From: CAVZVW01 sp963778845
GTDB lineage: Bacteria > Actinomycetota > Actinomycetes > Actinomycetales > Kineosporiaceae
DNA length: 64,000 nt
Direction: 5' to 3'
Assembly: GCA_963778845.1 (NCBI GenBank)
Contig: CAVZVW010000009.1
Span: 1,736,001 to 1,800,000 of the forward strand
The position numbers and the translations under genes are program-made. Shown piece after piece: positions 58,728-64,000 of this stretch. The notes below the pieces were generated by a model. The model did not search any database. It saw only the letters and a program-made list of their open reading frames with translations, and was not told where the DNA came from. Each line of letters begins with the position of its first letter. Within the stretch, counting starts at the first letter, position 1.

Positions 58728-61103
58728 GGTCGCCCGCCTCCCCCGCCTGCGGCGTCCAGGGCCGCGAGGATCTGCTCGGGGCGCACGGGCAGGCTGTCGA
58801 GCTCGACGCCGGTGTGCGCGAGCGCGTCGTTGACGGCGTTGACGATCGCCGCCGGGGCGCCGATCGTGCCGCCCTCGCCCATGCCCTTCGCTCCGGTCAG
58901 GCTGTGCTCCGAGCGGGTCTGCAGGTGCAGCACCTCCATGGGCGGGATCTCACCGGCCGTGGGAACCATGTAGTCCATGAGGCTGGCTCCCAGCAGCTGA
59001 CCCGTCTCGTCGTAGTGCAGCTGCTCGAGCAGAGCCGCGGCGATCCCTTGGGCGACCCCGCCACGGACCTGGCCCTCGACGACCATCGGGTTGATGACCA
59101 CGCCGCAGTCCTCCACGACCAGGTACCCCAGCACCGCCACCCCGGCCGTCTCGGCGTCGACCTCCACCAGCGCCGCGTGCGTGGCGTTGGAGAACGTGCC
59201 CGGCGGGTCGTAGGACCCGCCGGCCTCCAGACCCGGGTCCATCCCGGCGGGCAACCGGTGGGACTGGAAGTGCGCCACGCGCGCGAGCTCGGCGATGGCC
59301 AGCCCGGCATCGGGTGCCCCACGGACTCCGGCACGTCCCGCGCGCAGCTCGACGTCCTCCGGGGCGGCCTCGAGCAGGTGCCCGGCGATCTCGCGCAACC
59401 GCTGCGCGAGGCGGCCGGAGGCCAGCATCACCGAACCCCCGCCGATGACGGCCGACCGGCTCGCGAAGGTACCCCAGCCGAACGGCGCGAGGTCGGTGTC
59501 GCCCTGACGCACCTTGACCTGGTCGGGGTGCAGCCCCAGCTGGTCGGCGGCCACCTGTGCCAGCGTGGTCTCGTGACCCTGCCCGTGCGCGCAGGTGCCC
59601 GGTGCTGACGACCACCGAGCCGGAGGGGTCCATGCTCACCCGCGACAGGTCGAAGCCCGGGGTCAGCTCCATGCGCCGCAGGGACATCGTGGGCGTGCCG
59701 TAGCCGGTGCGCTCGGAGAAGGTCGAGAGCCCGATCCCGAGCAGCCGCCCGCCGCGGCGTCCTCGCTCCCGCCGGCCGGGCCAGCCGTCGTCCTCCAGGC
59801 GCTGCATCGCGAGGTCCAGGCTCTCGAGGTAGCTGCCCGCGTCGTAGGTGATGCCCGTGACGCCGGTGAAGGGGAAGTCGTGCGCCTTGATCATGTTTCG
59901 GCGCCGGATCTCGGCCGGTTCGATCCCGAGCGCGCGGGCCGCCTTGTCCATGAGGCGCTCCATCACGAACACGACCTGCGGCCGGCTCACGCCGCGATAG
60001 GGCGCGGTTGGGGCCTTGTTCGTCGCGACGGCGCGCGCCCGCGCCCGGTACCGGCCCACCTTGTAGACCCCAGGCAGCTCACCGGCCGCCATCAAGGGCT
60101 CGACCGCCGCCGTGAACGGGAAGACGGAGTACGCGCCGACGTCGCAGCGGATGTCGGCGTCCAGGGCCAGGAGACGACCGGCGTCGTCGAAGCCGGCGCG
60201 CACGTCGTACTCCTGCTCGCGGGCGTGGAAGGAGGCGAGGAGGTTCTCCCGGCGGTCCTCCACCCAGGACACTGGTCGGCGCAGCCGCCATGCCAGGGCC
60301 GCGACCGCCACCTCCTCGCGGCCCACCACGCACTTCAGGCCGAAGCCTCCGCCGACGTCGGGGGCGATGACGCGAACCCGCTGCTCGGGCAGGCCGAGGG
60401 CAGTTGCGACGCCGGTGCGCACCTGGTGCGGCACCTGGGTGGACACGTGGACGACGAGCTGGTCGTCGCGGTCGACCCACTCGGCGAGGCAGGCCCGGCC
60501 CTCCATCGGCGCGGCGGCGAGCCGGCCGCTGCGAAAGGCCTCCTCCAGCCTGAGGGCGCAGCCGGCGAGCACGGCGTCCAGGTCGGGGTCGTCGCCGATC
60601 CGCACATCGACGAACAGGTTGCCGACCGCCTCCTGGTGCACCTGCGGGGCCCCCGCAGCGAGGGAGGCGCCGATCGACGCGGTGGCAGGCAGGTCGTCGT
60701 AGTCCACGTCCACCGCCTCCGCGCCGTCCTGCGCCAGGTAGGCGTTGGAGGCGACCACGACCGCGACGGGCTCGCCGACGAAGCGGACCCGTCCCGACGC
60801 AAGCACCGGCATGGCGGTCACGGCGAAGTCCGGCCTGTCGAGCACGGCCCGCAGAGGGTTCAGGCGCAGGTCGTCGGCGGTGAGCACCGCCACCACCCCG
60901 GGGATCGCCCCAGCCGCCGAGACGTCGACGCCGAGCACCCGGGCGCTGGCCACCGGGCTGCGCACGAAGGCCGCGTGCAGCTGGCCCGGCAGGGCGAGGT
61001 CACCGACGAAACGACCTCGGCCGGTGACGAGCCGCCGGTCCTCCCGGCGTGGCAGTGCCGCACCGACCCAGGTGCCCTCGGGGGACAGCGCGGCCTCACG
61101 CAT
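58724..61103 (-). pseudogene. second molybdenum hydroxylase large subunit, broken by a 1-nt insertion
   Basis: The N-terminal 490 or so residues (from ATG 61103; VGAALPRREDRRLVTGRGRF) read normally to GSVVVSTG, then go out of frame. The C-terminal part is intact in another frame (AADQLGLHPDQVKVRQGD onward, with the Glu site GAKGMGEGGTIGAP). Removing one G from the GGG run at 59598-59600 restores STGTCAHGQGHETTLAQV and a full 792-residue protein. Either a sequencing error or a recent inactivation. Overlaps with the FAD gene (8 nt) and FeS gene (4 nt) are preserved. Confidence 0.85.
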
Positions 61104-61974
61104 CGGCGGGTCCTCGACCCTGCGAGCACGCCTCGCGCAGCGCGCGCACGAGCAGCGTGCGGGCCAGCCGCCTGCGGTACTCCGCGCTGCCGTGCAGGTC
61201 CTCGGCGGGGGAGATCTCCCCGGCGGCCACCTGCCCGGCCTCCTCGAACACGGCCTCGCCCATCGGCTCACCCGTGAGCACGGCCTCGGCCGCGGGCAGG
61301 CGGACAGGGGTCGAGTCGACCCCGCCCAGGACCACGCGCGCGCCCGTGCACAGAGTGCCGTCGAGGTCGAGCGACACGCTCGCGGCGACGATGGCGAAGT
61401 CGCCCTGGCGCTGGGCGAACTCCGTGAGCGCGGCATGGCGTGCCGGGCGCGGGAACACGACCTCCACGAGCATCTCGTCGGCGGCGAGCGCAGTGGTGAA
61501 GTAGCCGAGGAAGAACTGCGACGCAGGGATGCTACGGCGCCCGCCCGGCCCTTCGGCCACGACGGCGGCGTCGAGGAGCAAGGCGAGCATGCACCACTCC
61601 GACGTCGGGTCCGCGTGCGCGAGGCTCCCGCCGAACGTGCCCCGGGTGCGGATCGGGGTGTGGCCGACCCAACGGGCGCTCGCCGCGAGCACCGACCACC
61701 CGGCAAGCACTTCGGGGTCCCTGCAGAGCTCCACGGCGCGATGGCGGGTGAGACTGCCGACGTGCAGGCCGTCGCTCTCGCGACGCAGGTAGGCCAGCCC
61801 AAGTACGGGGTTGACATCGACCAGAGCCGCGGGCCGGGCCAGCCGGAAGTTCATCAGCGGCACCAGGCTCTGGCCCCCGGCGAGGATCTTCGCGTCCGCG
61901 CCGAGGCGGCCCAGGTGGTCCACTGCCTCCGCCACGTCCGTGGCCCGACGGTAGGCGAACGCCGCTGGTTTCAC
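61096..61974 (-). CDS. molybdenum hydroxylase FAD-binding subunit
   Basis: This 292-residue CoxM-type protein has FAD-binding motifs AKILAGGQSLVPLMNFRLARP and TRGTFGGSLAHADPTSEW, followed by the C-terminal CO-dehydrogenase flavoprotein domain. GTG 61974 has GGAGGGAG upstream. It is the first gene of the 10-kb operon. AT-rich GTATATCATC at 62020-62011 on the minus strand may be the promoter -10 region. Confidence 0.93.
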   Translation of the reverse strand: MKPAAFAYRRATDVAEAVDHLGRLGADAKILAGGQSLVPLMNFRLARPAALVDVNPVLGLAYLRRESDGLHVGSLTRHRAVELCRDPEVLAGWSVLAASARWVGHTPIRTRGTFGGSLAHADPTSEWCMLALLLDAAVVAEGPGGRRSIPASQFFLGYFTTALAADEMLVEVVFPRPARHAALTEFAQRQGDFAIVAASVSLDLDGTLCTGARVVLGGVDSTPVRLPAAEAVLTGEPMGEAVFEEAGQVAAGEISPAEDLHGSAEYRRRLARTLLVRALREACSQGRGPADA

Positions 61975-62080
61975 CGCGCTCCCTCCGAGCACCGCAGGTG
62001 CCTGGGCGCGGATGATATACCATGCCGAACCTCTCGGCCCGGCTTGCGGCGCAGGGGTTCCGGGGGACGAGGGAGGCCCG

Positions 62081-62800
62081 GTGGACGACGACACGGGGGT
62101 CCTCGTGGACTCCCCCGGCCGCGGCCTCGCACGGGTCCTTCTGAACCGCCCGCAGCGGCGCAACGCCCTCGACCGGCCCATGGTGGCGGCCCTCCTGTCG
62201 GCGTTGCAGTCCCCCGCCCTGCGCGCTGCCGTGCTGGCAAGCAGCGACCCCGGCGTCTTCAGCGCGGGCGCCGACCTCGACCTGCCCGACGCCGAGCGCG
62301 CCGAGCTCAGCGACGAGCTGTACTCCCTGTACGCGCTGGTGGTCGGGTGCGCCTTCCCCGTCGTCGCGGTGCTGGAGGGCCCGGCGGTCGGGGGCGGTGC
62401 CCAGCTCGCGATGGCCGCCGACGTCCGGCTCGCGTCGGCCGGAGCCACGCTGCGCTTCCCGGGCGTCGGTCACGGTCTGGCGATCGGTTCCTGGGCCCTG
62501 CCCGGGCTCGTGGGTCGCGGCCACGCCATGGAGCTGGCCCTGTCGATGCGCACCGTCTCCGCCGACGAGGCGCTGGCCCTCGGCCTGGTCGACAGGGTGG
62601 TCGACGACCCGATGTCCCACGCGCTGGCGCTGGCCGAACAGGTCGCCGGCAGCGACGAGCACGCCGTGTCCCGGCTCAAGCGGCTCGTGGCCGACGAGAC
62701 GCTGCTCGCCCGCCTGGAAGCCGAGCGCCGGGCGAACCGGGCTGCCTGGACGGGGTCGGTGCGCGGGCTGGACAGCGGGAGACGCCCGCGTGCCGACTGA
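62081..62800 (+). CDS. enoyl-CoA hydratase/isomerase family protein
   Basis: This 239-residue crotonase-fold protein has the oxyanion-hole motifs SSDPGVFSAGADLDLP and VVAVLEGPAVGGGAQLAMAADVRLAS, then PGVGHGLAIGSWALPGLVGRGHAMEL. One catalytic Glu position of true hydratases appears as Val/His in GVGHG, so another crotonase reaction is possible. GTG 62081 with GGGAGG 5 nt upstream was preferred to ATG 62012. It is divergent from the molybdenum hydroxylase operon. Confidence 0.88.
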   Translation: MDDDTGVLVDSPGRGLARVLLNRPQRRNALDRPMVAALLSALQSPALRAAVLASSDPGVFSAGADLDLPDAERAELSDELYSLYALVVGCAFPVVAVLEGPAVGGGAQLAMAADVRLASAGATLRFPGVGHGLAIGSWALPGLVGRGHAMELALSMRTVSADEALALGLVDRVVDDPMSHALALAEQVAGSDEHAVSRLKRLVADETLLARLEAERRANRAAWTGSVRGLDSGRRPRAD

Positions 62801-64000
62801 GCCGCCGTCGAACGCCGGCGCCGAGACCTCGGCGAGGCGGGCCTGGGCCCGGCACCTGCCCGACGGCGTGGACGTCGCTGCCTTCGTCGCAGGCCTCACC
62901 GAAGGCTGCCTGCCCCAGGCCTTCGCCGCGACGGCCGCCGAGGTGCCCGACAGCGTGGCGCTGAGCGTGGACGCACGGTCGGCCACGCACGCCGACCTCG
63001 ACTCGGCCTGTGGCCGGCTCGCCGGCTGGCTGGCGCAGCGGCTGCCCCCGGGCTCGCGCGTGCTGGTCTGGGGCGGCGCGTCGCTGGAGATGGTCACCGC
63101 CCACCTCGGGGTGCTGCGGGCCGGGTGCGTGGGCGTCCTGGCAGGCTCCGCGCTGCGCGGGCCGGAGGTCCGCCAGATCGCCGACGACGCCGGCGTCGGG
63201 CTCGCCTTCGTCGACGCTGATGTGCTGCCCGCCGCGACGACCGCCCTCTCCGGAGGTCCCGCCCGGGTGCCCGTGGTCGGCTTGCAGCGCAGCCACGGCG
63301 TGGCCGCTCTCGCCGACGCCGTCGACGGGGGCCCGTGGGTTCCGGCGCCGGCCTTGAGCCCGGACGCGCCGGCCATGATCGCTTACACGTCCGGCACCAC
63401 CGGCGTGCCCAAGGGGGCCGTGCTCACGCACGCCAACCTGCTGGCCTCCATCCGCTCGGCCATGGCGGCCTGGCGGTGGCGGCGCGACGACGTCCTCGTC
63501 CACGCTCTCCCCCTGGCCCACCAGCACGGGCTCGGCGGGGTCCACGCAGCCCTCCTCAGCGGGTCGCGGACCGTGGTCCTCTCCCGCTTCGACGCCGCGG
63601 GCCTGGTCGAGGCCGTCGCGCGCGAGGGCGCGAGCGTGCTCTTCGGGGTCCCCGCGGGCTACGAGCGGGTCGCGGCCCTCGGGCCGGAGGGCGTGGCCGC
63701 GCTCAGGCGGTTGAGGCTGGTGGTCAGCGGCTCCGCCCCGTTGGAGCCCGACCTGGCCCTGCGTCTGGCAGACCTGGTGGGTCGACTGCCCGTGGAGCGT
63801 TACGGCACCACCGAGAGCGGGCTCGACGTCTCCAACCCCGTCGATGGCCCCCAGGTGCCGGGGAGTATCGGTCTCCCCCTGCCCGGGGTGGTGGCCCGGC
63901 TCGTGGACGGCGTCGGGCGCGACGTCCCCGCGGGCGAGGTAGGACAGGTGCTCCTGCGCGGAGCACAGGTGTTCTCCGGCTACTGGGGGCGGGACGCCGA
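62790..64000 (+). CDS. AMP-forming acyl-CoA synthetase, cut by window end
   Basis: The visible 403 codons belong to the ANL superfamily. The adenylation P-loop IAYTSGTTGVPKGAVLTHANL, LPLAHQHGLGG, VVSGSAPLEPDLA and ERYGTTESGLDVSNP are clear; the last resembles malonyl-CoA synthetases and short-chain acyl ligases. GTG 62790 overlaps the hydratase stop by 11 nt and has GGGAG 8 nt upstream. The C-terminal lid domain lies outside the window. Confidence 0.9.
   Translation, partial: MPTEPPSNAGAETSARRAWARHLPDGVDVAAFVAGLTEGCLPQAFAATAAEVPDSVALSVDARSATHADLDSACGRLAGWLAQRLPPGSRVLVWGGASLEMVTAHLGVLRAGCVGVLAGSALRGPEVRQIADDAGVGLAFVDADVLPAATTALSGGPARVPVVGLQRSHGVAALADAVDGGPWVPAPALSPDAPAMIAYTSGTTGVPKGAVLTHANLLASIRSAMAAWRWRRDDVLVHALPLAHQHGLGGVHAALLSGSRTVVLSRFDAAGLVEAVAREGASVLFGVPAGYERVAALGPEGVAALRRLRLVVSGSAPLEPDLALRLADLVGRLPVERYGTTESGLDVSNPVDGPQVPGSIGLPLPGVVARLVDGVGRDVPAGEVGQVLLRGAQVFSGYWGRDA

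Overview
The window is high-GC DNA from an actinobacterium. The block folE-ftsH-hpt-tilS-zincin-dacB-ppa is the conserved actinobacterial housekeeping neighbourhood, many starts are GTG, and neighbouring genes overlap by 4 nt (GTGA or ATGA). A member of the order Micrococcales (Intrasporangiaceae-like) fits best, but that is an inference from gene order only. No phage, plasmid or transposase genes are visible.

Layout. 1-8947: housekeeping and cell-wall genes (GTP cyclohydrolase, FtsH, Hpt, TilS, a zincin, PBP4-type DacB, pyrophosphatase, NlpC/P60 hydrolase). 9428-14854: a PilZ protein with its own promoter, OtsB/OtsA trehalose synthesis, a Pit phosphate permease with a candidate PHO box, and a wHTH regulator split over two frames. 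14857-19579: a VanY-like lipoprotein, an unknown beta-rich protein and an ECF-type sigma factor on the minus strand. Divergent from them are an EACC1-like small protein and a membrane-anchored caspase-fold protease, with a tRNA-like hairpin set and tandem repeats between. This is the best candidate for an undescribed conflict or cell-death system. 19644-28323: a LacI-controlled carbohydrate or cyclitol operon (oxidoreductase, two TIM-barrel isomerases, complete ABC importer). 28455-35955: a six-subunit Hyf/complex-I-like membrane complex without NiFe-site cysteines (Ehr type), headed by an ArsR regulator whose promoter overlaps a palindrome.

36120-44983: a DUF2237 protein, a stand-alone LigD polymerase domain, a three-gene ABC-2 exporter, a PfkB sugar kinase with a zinc alcohol dehydrogenase, a CaiB CoA-transferase and a small membrane protein. 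45514-48751: a second LacI-controlled isomerase/dehydrogenase locus with a 24-bp perfect palindromic operator just downstream of a near-consensus promoter. 48830-51553: acyl-CoA dehydrogenase, a 57-aa membrane protein, a methyltransferase and a VOC protein. 52008-61974: one tightly overlapped minus-strand operon for a molybdenum hydroxylase (two large subunits, one FeS subunit, one FAD subunit), an FCD protein lacking its HTH, an alpha/beta hydrolase, a purine nucleoside phosphorylase and an NCS1 nucleobase permease, ending at a strong terminator. This looks like purine or N-heterocycle catabolism. The second large subunit carries a 1-nt frameshift. 62081-64000: an enoyl-CoA hydratase and an acyl-CoA synthetase cut by the window end.

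Two structural themes run through the window. One is a dispersed 31-nt intergenic repeat family (seven copies in two gene-free stretches). The other is frequent 18-bp in-frame tandem repeats near the ends of proteins.
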